From the NCBI RefSeq assembly GCF_039729195.1, contig NZ_CP155796.1:434001-498000 (forward strand): a stretch of 64,000 nt of DNA. The letters run 5' to 3'. A program made the position numbers and the translations under genes. The DNA comes from Mycobacterium sp. DL. GTDB taxonomy: Bacteria > Actinomycetota > Actinomycetes > Mycobacteriales > Mycobacteriaceae. Below the pieces are notes generated by a model that saw nothing but the letters and a program-made list of their open reading frames with translations, was not told the origin of the DNA and did not search any database. This document shows positions 32,836 to 40,799 of the stretch, in pieces. Numbering within the stretch: the first letter of the stretch is position 1; the number at the start of each line of letters is the position of its first letter.

Positions 32836-33711
32836 TCAGCGTGCCGCATCGGCCAGTGCATCAACGAATTCAGCGACGAGAAGGTCCGCATCGGTCCGGA
32901 ACAGTGCGCTCATCGCGATCGTGAGTGGTGACCGGACCCGGACAGTGTTGATGCCGTCTTGCCCGGCAGCCGAACTCGTGGGGACCAGGGCGACCCCGAG
33001 TCCGGCGGCGACCATCGCGAGCTGACTGTTGATCGACAACGCCAGATGTTTGGCGTGAGGCGAGAATCCGGCGTTGCGGCAGCAGGCCGCGACCTGATCG
33101 TGGTAGTCGGGCGTGCCCGAACGCGGTATCCAGACCCACGGCAGTTCGGCGGCCTTCGACAGATCTGACTGAAGGCCGCGCGGCAGATCCCAGCCGATGG
33201 GGGCGGCGAGGACGAATGGTTCGCTGGAAAGGGTGACGTGCCGCAGCCAGGCGCGGGCCGGGCCGTGGCGGACGACCGCGATGTCGATCTCGCGGCGCTG
33301 CAGCAACTCTGAGCCGAGGTGGGTGTCGACTTCGCGCACGCTGATTTCGACACCCGGTCGCGAACGGGAGTGAGTGGCCAGAGCTTTCGGCAGGACGTGG
33401 GTGAATGCGGTTGTCACCGCTCCGATCCGCAGCTCACCGAGCTGGCCCTCGGCAGCCATCCGGGCTGCCGACTCGGCGTCATCCGCTGCGGCCACCACCC
33501 GACGGCACCGGTCGAGGAACACGCTGCCCGCCGACGTGAGCACGACATGCCGTGTTGTTCTGTTCAACAGCAGCACACCGAGGCGCTTCTCGATCGCCTT
33601 GACCGACGACGACAGCGGTGGTTGGGACATTTGAAGGCGTTCGGCGGCCCTGCCGAAGTTCAGCTCCTCGGCGACTGCGATGAAGTACCGGGCCTCGCGA
33701 ACCTCAACCAT
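32836..33711 (-). CDS. LysR-family transcriptional regulator
   Basis: This 291-residue regulator has a typical N-terminal helix-turn-helix, FIAVAEELNFGRAAERLQMSQPPLSSSVKAIEKRLGVLLLNRTTRHVVLT, and a LysR substrate-binding domain. The start ATG at 33711 has AGGAAAG eight bases upstream, which excludes the long in-frame extension. It is divergent from an MFS permease gene. A T-N11-A dyad overlaps its translation start region, as expected for autoregulation. The resemblance of LNFGRAAERLQMSQPPLSSSVKAIEKRLG to BenM/CatR-like members suggests an aromatic or organic acid effector, but this is only suggestive. Confidence 0.9.
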   Translation of the reverse strand: MVEVREARYFIAVAEELNFGRAAERLQMSQPPLSSSVKAIEKRLGVLLLNRTTRHVVLTSAGSVFLDRCRRVVAAADDAESAARMAAEGQLGELRIGAVTTAFTHVLPKALATHSRSRPGVEISVREVDTHLGSELLQRREIDIAVVRHGPARAWLRHVTLSSEPFVLAAPIGWDLPRGLQSDLSKAAELPWVWIPRSGTPDYHDQVAACCRNAGFSPHAKHLALSINSQLAMVAAGLGVALVPTSSAAGQDGINTVRVRSPLTIAMSALFRTDADLLVAEFVDALADAAR

Positions 33712-33713
33712 TG

Positions 33714-33728
33714 ATAGCGCTTTCCTAT
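33714..33728. promoter_or_regulatory. LysR box (ATAG-N7-CTAT)
   Basis: ATAGCGCTTTCCTAT is an inverted repeat containing the T-N11-A pattern (T at 33715, A at 33727). It lies in the AT-richer gap between the divergent LysR gene (start 33711) and the MFS gene, immediately upstream of the LysR start codon. Confidence 0.55.
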
Positions 33729-33785
33729 AACTCAAAGACATTATTCGACCTTCACACGATAAATGATGTCGGGTCCAATGGTCGG

Positions 33786-35003
33786 GTGTTGATCCCCGCC
33801 CTCGCACCGGTGTCTGTCGAGCGTCGGCTCGTCCTGGGCCTGTGGTGTGTGGGGCTGGCGGCATTCGCAGCGATGTATGCGCCGCAGGGACTGCTCCCGC
33901 AGATCGCTCGCGAGATGTCGGTCGATGCATCCCAGGCGGCATTGCTGATATCAGCGGCCACGTTGGGCCTCGCTGTGTCTGTGCTGCCGTGGGCGTGGGT
34001 GGCCGACAGGTTCGGGCTGCGGTCGGCGATGCGGACGGCGGCCGCGGCGGCCGCGGTGTGCGCTGTCGTCGTGCCCTTCTCGCAGACCTTCGAGATGCTG
34101 CTCGCGGGGCGGCTGATTCACGGTGTTGCGCTCGGCGGCATCCCCGCGCTCGCGATGACGTTGTCGCACGACCTCGCCTCCCCGGCACGTGCCGCGACGG
34201 TCGCGGGCAGCTACGTCGCCGCCACCTCGGTGGGCGGACTCGGTGGGCGCCTGTTCGCGGTGCCTGCCGCGGACCACTGGGGTTGGCGGACCGGGCTTCT
34301 GGTTCTCGGTATCGCCGTCGCGGTGCTGATGGTCACGATGATCTGCCTGCTACCCCGCCCGGACGCAGCGCCACGGGGTCGCGGCACCGTGGACTCGCTG
34401 GTCACGCACCTGCGCGATCCCGGGATGTGGCCGATCCTGATCGTCGGCATGCTGCTTTCCGGCGCGATGATGACGGTGTTCAACTACCTACCTTTCAGGC
34501 TGGCGGGAGCGCCGTACGAGCTTGCGCCGACCGCGATCTCGCTGGTGTTCTTGACTTATCTCGGCGGCACAGCGGGATCCCGGGCAGCCGGACGGCTCGG
34601 CGGGCGCTTTGGCCCGACCGTCGTGCTGGGCGCCGCCGGAGTGACGATCGCCCTCGGTGCGGCCGTCACCCTGTCGGGCTCTCTGGTGGTGATCATCTCC
34701 GGGGTCGCTGTGTTGACCACGGCGTTCTTCGTCGGGCACGCGGTCGCGTCGAGCATGGTCGCCGCACGGGCCGAGCGGGGACGTTCGCAGGCCACCGCGC
34801 TGTACACGATCGGGTACTACGCAGGTTCCAGCGTGTTCGGATGGCTCGGAGGTGTCGCCTGGTCGGGTGGCCAGTGGATGGCTGTCGCGTCGGCGGTCAT
34901 GCTGCTGGGTGTGTTGACGACGGTGTTCGCTGCCGCGTCGGTCCGCCGCGGTGGTCAGACAGACACAGAGATGCCGTCTGCGGCGCTGACCCGAGCAGCA
35001 TGA
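33786..35003 (+). CDS. MFS transporter
   Basis: Starting from GTG at 33786 the protein has 405 residues and about twelve membrane segments, with the MFS loop motif DRFGLRSAMR between helices 2 and 3. The overall pattern (MYAPQGLLPQIAREMSVDASQAALLISAATLGLAVSVLPWAWVADR) matches the drug/organic-compound exporter-like MFS group of YnfM/AraJ type. The start is uncertain. An in-frame codon at 33711 would run over the LysR start and intergenic site and is unlikely. It is divergent from the LysR gene and probably under its control. Substrate unknown. Confidence 0.85.
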   Translation: MLIPALAPVSVERRLVLGLWCVGLAAFAAMYAPQGLLPQIAREMSVDASQAALLISAATLGLAVSVLPWAWVADRFGLRSAMRTAAAAAAVCAVVVPFSQTFEMLLAGRLIHGVALGGIPALAMTLSHDLASPARAATVAGSYVAATSVGGLGGRLFAVPAADHWGWRTGLLVLGIAVAVLMVTMICLLPRPDAAPRGRGTVDSLVTHLRDPGMWPILIVGMLLSGAMMTVFNYLPFRLAGAPYELAPTAISLVFLTYLGGTAGSRAAGRLGGRFGPTVVLGAAGVTIALGAAVTLSGSLVVIISGVAVLTTAFFVGHAVASSMVAARAERGRSQATALYTIGYYAGSSVFGWLGGVAWSGGQWMAVASAVMLLGVLTTVFAAASVRRGGQTDTEMPSAALTRAA

Positions 35004-35021
35004 CCCTGATTTCCAGCCCTG

Positions 35022-35058
35022 GTTCAGGCCATGTCATGGCCGATGATGCGGCCTGAAC
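35022..35058. terminator. Inverted repeat after the MFS gene
   Basis: GTTCAGGCC (35022-35030) and GGCCTGAAC (35050-35058) are exact 9-bp inverted repeats around 19 bases, beginning 18 bases after the MFS stop codon and before the TetR gene. It may be a terminator or an operator of the downstream TetR gene. The sequence does not decide between them. Confidence 0.4.
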
Positions 35059-35126
35059 TAACGGCGAGTGCGGCCGCGACCCTCTCGCCGATCGGCGGCC
35101 GAGAAACTACAGTTCGCCGTGTAGAG

Positions 35127-35741
35127 ATGCGACGAAAGCCCAACCCGGCCGAGCGACGACGTCACCTGTGTGACGCCGCCATCGCCCTGCTGGCCGAGGA
35201 GGGCGCACGAGGGCTCAGCCACCTGAAGGTCGACCGGAGCGCCGGCGTCCCCGACGGGACGACGTCGTTCTACTACCGGACCCGCTCGGCGTTGCTGCAC
35301 GGCGTCGCCGATCAGATCGTCGGTTACGACGTCGAGGCGTTCGCCGAGGCCTTCAAGGGTCAGGCCCAGCTCGACGGTCAGGCGATCCTGGCGATGCTCG
35401 CAGAACAGATGATCCGGATCCGCGAAGAGCCCAGCCTGTCACGAACGCGCGCACGCCTCGAGTTGACCATGTTGGCCAAACGTGACGCCGACCTCGCGAC
35501 GGGTTTTCAAGAGGTGTTCGAGCGATACCGCTCGCTGGCGGAGCGACTCGTCATCGGCATGCAGCCGGCCCAGACTCCGCTGGATCGAGCGCTCGTCGCC
35601 GAACAGGGCTCGGTGCTGATGACGTTTCTCAGTGGGATGGTGTTCGGCTTCGCCAACGGTGCGACACAGCCGGCCACGCGCGACCACATCCAGAGCCAGA
35701 TTCGCGCGGTGATTCTCGGCGTGGCCGCCGAACACGGCTGA
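35127..35741 (+). CDS. TetR-family transcriptional regulator
   Basis: With ATG at 35127 the protein has 204 residues. The N-terminal DNA-binding region is MRRKPNPAERRRHLCDAAIALLAEEGARGLSHLKVDRSAGVPDGTTSFYYRTRSALL, where TTSFYYRTR stands in the recognition helix. The family tail (DHIQSQIRAVILGV) is present. The frame stays open for 32 codons upstream, but no better start site is seen. The protein lies between the MFS gene and the diflavin reductase gene, all co-directional, with about 90 bases before the latter. Its targets are unknown. Confidence 0.82.
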   Translation: MRRKPNPAERRRHLCDAAIALLAEEGARGLSHLKVDRSAGVPDGTTSFYYRTRSALLHGVADQIVGYDVEAFAEAFKGQAQLDGQAILAMLAEQMIRIREEPSLSRTRARLELTMLAKRDADLATGFQEVFERYRSLAERLVIGMQPAQTPLDRALVAEQGSVLMTFLSGMVFGFANGATQPATRDHIQSQIRAVILGVAAEHG

Positions 35742-35771
35742 CGGACGGTGCACAGAACTCCGACCGGCCAG

Positions 35772-35790
35772 TAAGGTCACCCTAACTAAG
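35772..35790 (+). promoter_or_regulatory. Possible iron box (IdeR-like) upstream of the diflavin reductase
   Basis: TAAGGTCACCCTAACTAAG matches the mycobacterial iron-box consensus TTAGGTTAGSCTAACCTAA at about 13 of 19 positions, including AGGT, A and CCTAAC. It lies about 40 bases before the start codon at 35831. A second TAAGG/CCTTA dyad follows immediately. The match is moderate and was made by eye. Confidence 0.4.
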
Positions 35791-35830
35791 GGTCTCCTTA
35801 CTTATTGCCGGCTGGGACGAGGTGCCATCG

Positions 35831-37438
35831 ATGTCCGACACCACTGCGTGTGAACTGATCCTGGGATTCGCCACCGAGACCGGGAACTCCGCAATGGTCG
35901 CGAAGAAGTTCGCCCAGGCTGCCAGGGCCGCCGGGATCGAGGTCGAACCCCAGTACCTCAACGACCTCACCGTCGACAGCCTGGTCACCGCCACGCACTT
36001 CCTGGTGATCACCGCGACCTACGGCGACGGTGAGGTGCCCTACGACGCCGAGGTTTTCTGGGAGTCGCTGAACTCCGCGGACGCTGCTCGTCTGGACCAC
36101 CTGACCTTCGCCGTCCTCGGTCTGGGTGACAGCTTCTATCCGCTCTTCTGCAATGCGGGCAAGATGTTCGACGCGCGACTGCAGGAACTCGGCGCGCGAC
36201 GATTGGCCGAGCGGGTCGACTGTGACCTCGAGTTCGAGGAGCCGGCCGAGGCGTGGACCACCGACGTGATCAAACTCCTCTCGGAGGCGACGTTCGCGGC
36301 CCCCGCGATGGACAGCACACAAGACGTTGTCGAACAACAGGATTCACCGTGGCACCGCCGGAATCCGTTCCCGGGGCGCTTGGTGGGCAGTCGGGAGCTC
36401 ACTGCCGCGGGCTCGGACAAGTGTGTGCGCCACTACGAGATCGACCTCGGCGACAGCGGCATCAGCTACCAGCCGGGGGATTCGGTGGGCGTCCATCCGA
36501 CGAACGATCCCGCGCTCGTCGCCGCGATCCTGTGCCGGTTGGGCGTCGGCGCTGATCACGTCGTGCCCGGCCGCGATGAGCCACTGGGTGTGCTGCTCAC
36601 CGACCACCTCGAGATCCGGACACCGACGGGGGCGCTGCAGAGTCTGGTGGCCGCGCGCACCCGAGACATCCGGGCGCGGGCGGTTCTCGGCAGTAGAGAC
36701 TCGGCCGCCCTGAACGAGTGGCTTTACGGCCGCGACGTTCTCGACCTGCTCGAACTCGCCGATGTGAGCGTCGACGAAGTCCTCGACACGTTGCGCCCCC
36801 TGCAGCACCGCGACTACTCGATCGCCTCGAGTCCCCTCGTCGATCCCGGCCGTGTCCACCTGACTGTCGCGACGGTGCACTACCGCCGCGACGATCGCGA
36901 CCACACCGGCGTCGCGTCGGGGTTCCTGGCCGATCGCGCCGGCACTGTCCGAATCCATTTGGCGCCCAATGACTCCTTCAGACTGCCCGGCCCCGATGTG
37001 CCGATCGTGATGGTGGGCCCGGGTACCGGCATCGCACCGTTCCGCGCGTTCCTGCAGGAACGCCAGGCCACGGCGGCGACGGGCAAGTCGTGGCTTTTCT
37101 TCGGAGACTGGCACCGCGCGACCGATTTCCTCTACGGCGATGAACTGACAGGGTTCCTGGAGGCGGGAGTGCTGACCCGGCTCAACACCGCCTTCTCCCG
37201 TGACCGAAGCCCGAAAGAGTATGTGCAGCAACACATGCTGGCACACGCGGCCGAACTGTTCACCTGGCTACAGGAGGGCGCGCACTTCTACGTCTGCGGC
37301 GACGAGCGCATGGGTCGCGACGTGCACCGGACCCTGCATGAAGTCGTCTCCATTGCAGGCGGTCTGGACGAGACCGGAGCCCATGCCTACGTCAACGACC
37401 TCATCACACAGCATCGTTATCTGCGGGACGTGTACTGA
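35831..37438 (+). CDS. CysJ-like diflavin reductase (flavodoxin domain plus FAD/NADPH-binding domain)
   Basis: The 535-residue protein joins an N-terminal flavodoxin domain (LILGFATETGNSAMVAKKFAQAA, ITATYGDGEVPYDAEVFWESL, VLGLGDSFYPLFCNAGKMFD) to a ferredoxin-NADP+-reductase-like half with HRDYSIASSP (FAD), GVASGFLADRAG, VGPGTGIAPFRAFLQER and FYVCGDERMGRDVH (NADPH). This is the layout of sulfite-reductase flavoprotein alpha and cytochrome P450 reductase. ATG at 35831 is preferred over GTG at 35822 because GAGG is nine bases upstream. No sulfite reductase hemoprotein is adjacent, so its electron acceptor is unknown. The possible iron box in front suggests induction under iron limitation, for example to reduce ferric chelates, but this is inference. 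Confidence 0.87.
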   Translation: MSDTTACELILGFATETGNSAMVAKKFAQAARAAGIEVEPQYLNDLTVDSLVTATHFLVITATYGDGEVPYDAEVFWESLNSADAARLDHLTFAVLGLGDSFYPLFCNAGKMFDARLQELGARRLAERVDCDLEFEEPAEAWTTDVIKLLSEATFAAPAMDSTQDVVEQQDSPWHRRNPFPGRLVGSRELTAAGSDKCVRHYEIDLGDSGISYQPGDSVGVHPTNDPALVAAILCRLGVGADHVVPGRDEPLGVLLTDHLEIRTPTGALQSLVAARTRDIRARAVLGSRDSAALNEWLYGRDVLDLLELADVSVDEVLDTLRPLQHRDYSIASSPLVDPGRVHLTVATVHYRRDDRDHTGVASGFLADRAGTVRIHLAPNDSFRLPGPDVPIVMVGPGTGIAPFRAFLQERQATAATGKSWLFFGDWHRATDFLYGDELTGFLEAGVLTRLNTAFSRDRSPKEYVQQHMLAHAAELFTWLQEGAHFYVCGDERMGRDVHRTLHEVVSIAGGLDETGAHAYVNDLITQHRYLRDVY

Positions 37439-37442
37439 GCCG

Positions 37443-37682
37443 CTACATCCGCGGAGCGGGCGGCGGGGGCGGTGCGATCGGCATGCACAGCCCGTTCACG
37501 GGGCTGAGGTACTTACCTTCGACGCAGAAGGGCGCGCATCCGTAGATCACGCCCGTCTGGCCGGGCGGGCACTGTGCGAACGAGGTCGTGGGGGCGCTCT
37601 GGACGGCGGCCGCGAACGGCAGTGCGATCGCGCCGGCGGCGAAAGCCGCTGCTGCAAGGTAGCGCCGAATCGTCTGTGTCAC
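37443..37682 (-). CDS. Small secreted cysteine-containing protein (79 aa), unrecognised
   Basis: GTG at 37682 follows GAGAGGAAG and gives MTQTIRRYLAAAAFAAGAIALPFAAAVQSA as a signal peptide, probably cleaved after about residue 37 (SFA/Q). The mature part, about 42 residues, is QCPPGQTGVIYGCAPFCVEGKYLSPVNGLCMPI with four cysteines and a proline-rich tail (PPPPPAPRM). The spacing suggests two disulfides. I do not recognise a family, and small secreted proteins of this kind are common in mycobacteria. It is convergent with the reductase gene (4-base gap) and upstream of it on the minus strand lies nothing related. Confidence 0.7.
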   Translation of the reverse strand: MTQTIRRYLAAAAFAAGAIALPFAAAVQSAPTTSFAQCPPGQTGVIYGCAPFCVEGKYLSPVNGLCMPIAPPPPPAPRM

Positions 37683-37693
37683 TGTGCTTCCTC

Positions 37694-38902
37694 TCACCTG
37701 GATACTCCGGTGGCGACGCGGGGCGCGTCCTTGCCGGGGTCCCCGAGCACCATCTCGGCGACCCGGTCCCGGTGCTGCTCGGCGGTGCCCAGCAGTGCCG
37801 CGTCGGTATAGGCGCGCTTGTAGTACAGATGCGCTTGGTGTTCCCAGGTGAACCCGATTCCGCCGTGGACCTGGATCGTGTCGGTCGCTACCCGGGTGAA
37901 CGCCGCCGAACACGTTGCCTGCGCAATGCTGACCGCCAGTGCCGGATCGTCGGAGCCGTCGGTCAGCGCCCAGATCGCGTGGTAGGCCGTCGATCTCGCG
38001 TGCTCGAGTGCGACGAGGTCATCGGCGAGGCGATGCTTGACCGCCTGGAACGATCCGATGGCCCTGCCGAACTGAAGTCGGCCCTTCGCGTACTCGACGG
38101 ACAGATCGAGTAGGTGCTGCGCAGCGCCGACCTGTTCGACAGCCAGGAGAGCCGAGCCGACCTGCAGCGCGTGGGTGATCACCCGGTCGGCCTCATCGGG
38201 GCCCGCGACGAGTCGCCCGGGCGCGTCCCGGAGTTCGACGGTGGCCTGCGGCCGGGTCAGATCGAGGGTGTTCAACGAAAGCCGTTGCACCCCAGGGCCA
38301 TCGGTATCGACCGCGTAGAGTCCGACGCCGTCGGGTCCCGTCGCGGCGACCAGCAGGGTGTCGGCGGCACCCGCGTCAACGACCCGCTCGACGGTTCCGG
38401 TGAGTGCCCAGTCCTGGTCCGCCGGTACGGCCTGCACGCGGATCGCCGTGGCATCGAAGGCCCCCGCGACGTCACCGACGGCCAGCGCCGCCGTGCGGGT
38501 GCCCTCGACCAACGGCGCCAGCAGATCACCACCCGCCGAAGCGGCGACAAGTGCCGGAATGGCGAGGTACACGGTGCCGAACAGGGGGCCGCACGCCAGG
38601 GCGGCACCCAGTTCCTCGACCGCGACGGCCTGGTCGACCAGCGAGCCGCCGGCACCGCCGTCGTCCTCGGGCACGGCCAACCCCAGGACCCCGAGTTCGG
38701 ATCCCAGCCGGGCCCACACCTTCGGATCGAACGGCGGATCGGACGTCATCGACGCGCGCACCGCACTCTCGTCGATCTGCTCGGCGCAGAAGGCGCGCAC
38801 GGCGGCGCGCAGTTGGTTCTGCTCGTCGGTGAAGGTGAACTCCGCGCTTTCCGCAAGCTCCTCAGCCATCCCGTCGGGCTGATCCGCAAGCTCCTCAGCC
38901 AC
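37694..38902 (-). CDS. Acyl-CoA dehydrogenase-family protein, subunit of a FadE pair
   Basis: The 402-residue protein is an ACAD with N-terminal FTFTDEQNQLRAAVRAFCAEQ, a middle region, and a C-terminal helical bundle with GRLQFGRAIGSFQAVKHRLADD and DTIQVHGGIGFTWEHQAHLYYKRAY. It overlaps the upstream ACAD gene by eight bases. Mycobacteria assemble alpha2beta2 ACADs for steroid side-chain or branched-chain acyl-CoAs from such adjacent pairs. GTG at 38902 with GGAGG six bases before is the likely start. An alternative ATG at 38869 comes from a 19-base direct repeat of the start region. FAD binds at the subunit interface. Confidence 0.88.
   Translation of the reverse strand: MAEELADQPDGMAEELAESAEFTFTDEQNQLRAAVRAFCAEQIDESAVRASMTSDPPFDPKVWARLGSELGVLGLAVPEDDGGAGGSLVDQAVAVEELGAALACGPLFGTVYLAIPALVAASAGGDLLAPLVEGTRTAALAVGDVAGAFDATAIRVQAVPADQDWALTGTVERVVDAGAADTLLVAATGPDGVGLYAVDTDGPGVQRLSLNTLDLTRPQATVELRDAPGRLVAGPDEADRVITHALQVGSALLAVEQVGAAQHLLDLSVEYAKGRLQFGRAIGSFQAVKHRLADDLVALEHARSTAYHAIWALTDGSDDPALAVSIAQATCSAAFTRVATDTIQVHGGIGFTWEHQAHLYYKRAYTDAALLGTAEQHRDRVAEMVLGDPGKDAPRVATGVSR
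38850..38901 (-). repeat. 19-bp direct repeat duplicating the start region of the ACAD gene
   Basis: TGGCTGAGGAGCTTGCGGA occurs twice on the minus strand (38883-38901 and 38850-38868), 33 bases apart. The copies encode MAEELAD and MAEELAE, so the first eleven codons look like a tandem duplication in frame. Confidence 0.8.
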
Positions 38903-40085
38903 GCGGGACCTCCTTCCACGGCATCCCTGCGTCCGCCCTCAGATCACCCGGCAGCCCGAGCACACGTTCGGCCAGGATGTTGCGCATCACTTCCGACGTA
39001 CCGCCTTCGATGGTGTTGGCCCGGCTGCGCAGGAACCGCTGCTGGATCGAGCCGCGCCAGTCACCGGCGTCGGCGTCGCGGCCGTGCATCTCGTAACCGT
39101 CGTACAGAATGCCCTCCGGCCCGAGAAGATCCATGCAGAACTCGTAGATGTGCTGGTTGAGTTCGGCGCCGACGAGCTTGCCGATCGACCCTTCGGGCCC
39201 GGGCCCGCCAACGGTCGCCGTCGCCCTGGACCGCTCCGAGGTCAGCCGCTGCGATTCGGCGCGCAGCCACAGGGTGGTGAGCCGGTCGCGCAGCACGGGG
39301 GTGTGGAGATCCGGCCGAGACGCCCACAGTGCGACCGCGTCGCTGATGGTGCCGGCCCCGCGCCGGCTGCCGCTGGCGCCGAGGGCACTGCGTTCGTTCA
39401 TCAGGGTGGTCATCGCGACCCGCCAGCCGTCGCCGACCCCACCCAGCCGGTGCGCATCGGGGATGCGCGCATCGGTGATGTAGACCTCGTTGAACTCGGC
39501 GTGCCCGGTCAGCTGCCGCAGCGGACGGGTCTCCACGCCGTCGGCGTGCATGTCGAGGACGAAGTAGGTCAGGCCGCGGTGTTTGGCGACGTTCGGATCG
39601 GTGCGGGCCAGAAGCAGCCCCCACCGTGCCCGGTGCGCAAGGCTGGTCCAGACCTTCTGTCCGTTGACGACCCAGTCCTCGCCGTCGCGGACCGCGGACG
39701 TCGCCAGACCTGCGAGGTCGGACCCGGCACCCGGTTCCGAGAACAGCTGGCACCAGATGTCCTCGGTGGTCGCCAGTGGACGCAACAGTTTCCTGCGGAC
39801 GTCGTCGGTCTGCGCGTGCTCGCGCACCGTCGGGGCGGCCATGCCGTAGCCCATCGGATTGAGCGCCAGCGGGACCGGGCCACCGGCGTCCTGCAGGATG
39901 CGGTCGGCGACAGCCTGTAGTCCGCGGGAGACGCCGAGGCCGCCGAGGCCTTCAGGGAAGTGCACCCACGACAGACCCGCGTCGAAGCAGGCTCCGAGAA
40001 ATTGGGGTACGGGCACGGCCCGTGGATCGTGCTCCGAGACGACGCGATGCGCCGCCTCGGTCACGTGGTCGACAGCAGTGCTCAT
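38895..40085 (-). CDS. Acyl-CoA dehydrogenase-family protein, partner subunit of the FadE pair
   Basis: This 396-residue ACAD shows the family's signatures: CQLFSEPGAGSDLAGLATSAVRDGEDWVVNGQKVWTSLAH for the FAD/substrate region and TIEGGTSEVMRNILAERVLGLP at the C-terminus, with VYITDARIPDAHRLGGVGDGW in the beta domain. Normal length. The stop codon overlaps the GTG of the next ACAD gene, so the two are translated together and probably form a heteromer. The acyl-CoA substrate is unknown. Upstream, 40086-40241 is an intergenic stretch with no clear feature. Confidence 0.9.
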   Translation of the reverse strand: MSTAVDHVTEAAHRVVSEHDPRAVPVPQFLGACFDAGLSWVHFPEGLGGLGVSRGLQAVADRILQDAGGPVPLALNPMGYGMAAPTVREHAQTDDVRRKLLRPLATTEDIWCQLFSEPGAGSDLAGLATSAVRDGEDWVVNGQKVWTSLAHRARWGLLLARTDPNVAKHRGLTYFVLDMHADGVETRPLRQLTGHAEFNEVYITDARIPDAHRLGGVGDGWRVAMTTLMNERSALGASGSRRGAGTISDAVALWASRPDLHTPVLRDRLTTLWLRAESQRLTSERSRATATVGGPGPEGSIGKLVGAELNQHIYEFCMDLLGPEGILYDGYEMHGRDADAGDWRGSIQQRFLRSRANTIEGGTSEVMRNILAERVLGLPGDLRADAGMPWKEVPRG

Positions 40086-40241
40086 AGGAGCACAGTAGAT
40101 CGTGGCGAGTCAGCCGATGGGCAACTCGACGGTCTGGGGCGAACGATCAGTTCGCGGTCAGTGCGAGGTGCTCCGCATCTGACTTGTGACGGGAGTGGAG
40201 GAGGTACCGGAGCCAGCGAACATCAATGAGCACAATGATCC

Positions 40242-40649
40242 TTACGCGGTCTTGGTCAGGAGGGGGAGTAGTTGGCGTCGCGCGACCATCGCGTCGGCGA
40301 AGTGGTTCAGCGCTTCGGGCACCGACCCGGCCGCGGCGAACTCGATGCCGCAGTCGCGCAGTGTCTGCTCGATGGAGCGACTGGCGACCATCGACCATTC
40401 CACGCCTGCTGCGGTGCAGACGTCGTCGACGGTGAACAGCAGCGAAATCGCATCCCGGGTAAAGAATGTGACACCGCTGAGGTCGAGCACGAAGGGCTTC
40501 TCGGCGAGGATGAAGCGCCGGATGTATCGCGTGGCCCGATCGACGTTGACGTCGTCGAGCCCACCCTTGATCGTCACTACGGTGGCCAACTGGCGGCAGT
40601 GCGCCCGGATTTCAGCGCCATCACAGTCGAACGTCGGATTGCCGTACAT
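40242..40649 (-). CDS. STAS-domain protein (anti-sigma factor antagonist-like) lacking the phosphorylatable Ser
   Basis: The 135-residue protein (start ATG at 40649, GGGAGG upstream) has the STAS core VVTIKGGLDDVNVDRATRYIRRFILAEKPFVLDLSGVTFFTRDAISLLFTVDDVC. In anti-anti-sigma factors the loop after DLSGV-F reads D-S-S-G with a Ser that is phosphorylated by an anti-sigma kinase. Here the corresponding residues are T-R-D-A, so regulation by phosphorylation at that site is lost or different. No anti-sigma or sigma gene is adjacent. It may bind a partner constitutively or act in another sensory complex. The upstream gap 40650-40799 has a 9-bp inverted repeat with widely spaced arms. Confidence 0.75.
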   Translation of the reverse strand: MYGNPTFDCDGAEIRAHCRQLATVVTIKGGLDDVNVDRATRYIRRFILAEKPFVLDLSGVTFFTRDAISLLFTVDDVCTAAGVEWSMVASRSIEQTLRDCGIEFAAAGSVPEALNHFADAMVARRQLLPLLTKTA

Positions 40650-40799
40650 TGCAGCCTCCCTCGATCGTGCTGACATGGCCCTCAGTGGGCGTTACAACAG
40701 TCAACGTAATGAGCCAAGTTAAGGCCGTGGGGAGTAACTACTAATACTTCGCTAAGAACTGCGTTCGTTCCGGCCAGCAAACTCGCCGGTAACTTGGCG

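Noticed and set aside
33711..33785. Longer MFS protein starting at TTG 33711
   Set aside because: It would begin inside the divergent LysR start codon and cross an AT-rich gap with a LysR box. The added residues show no membrane or family pattern.
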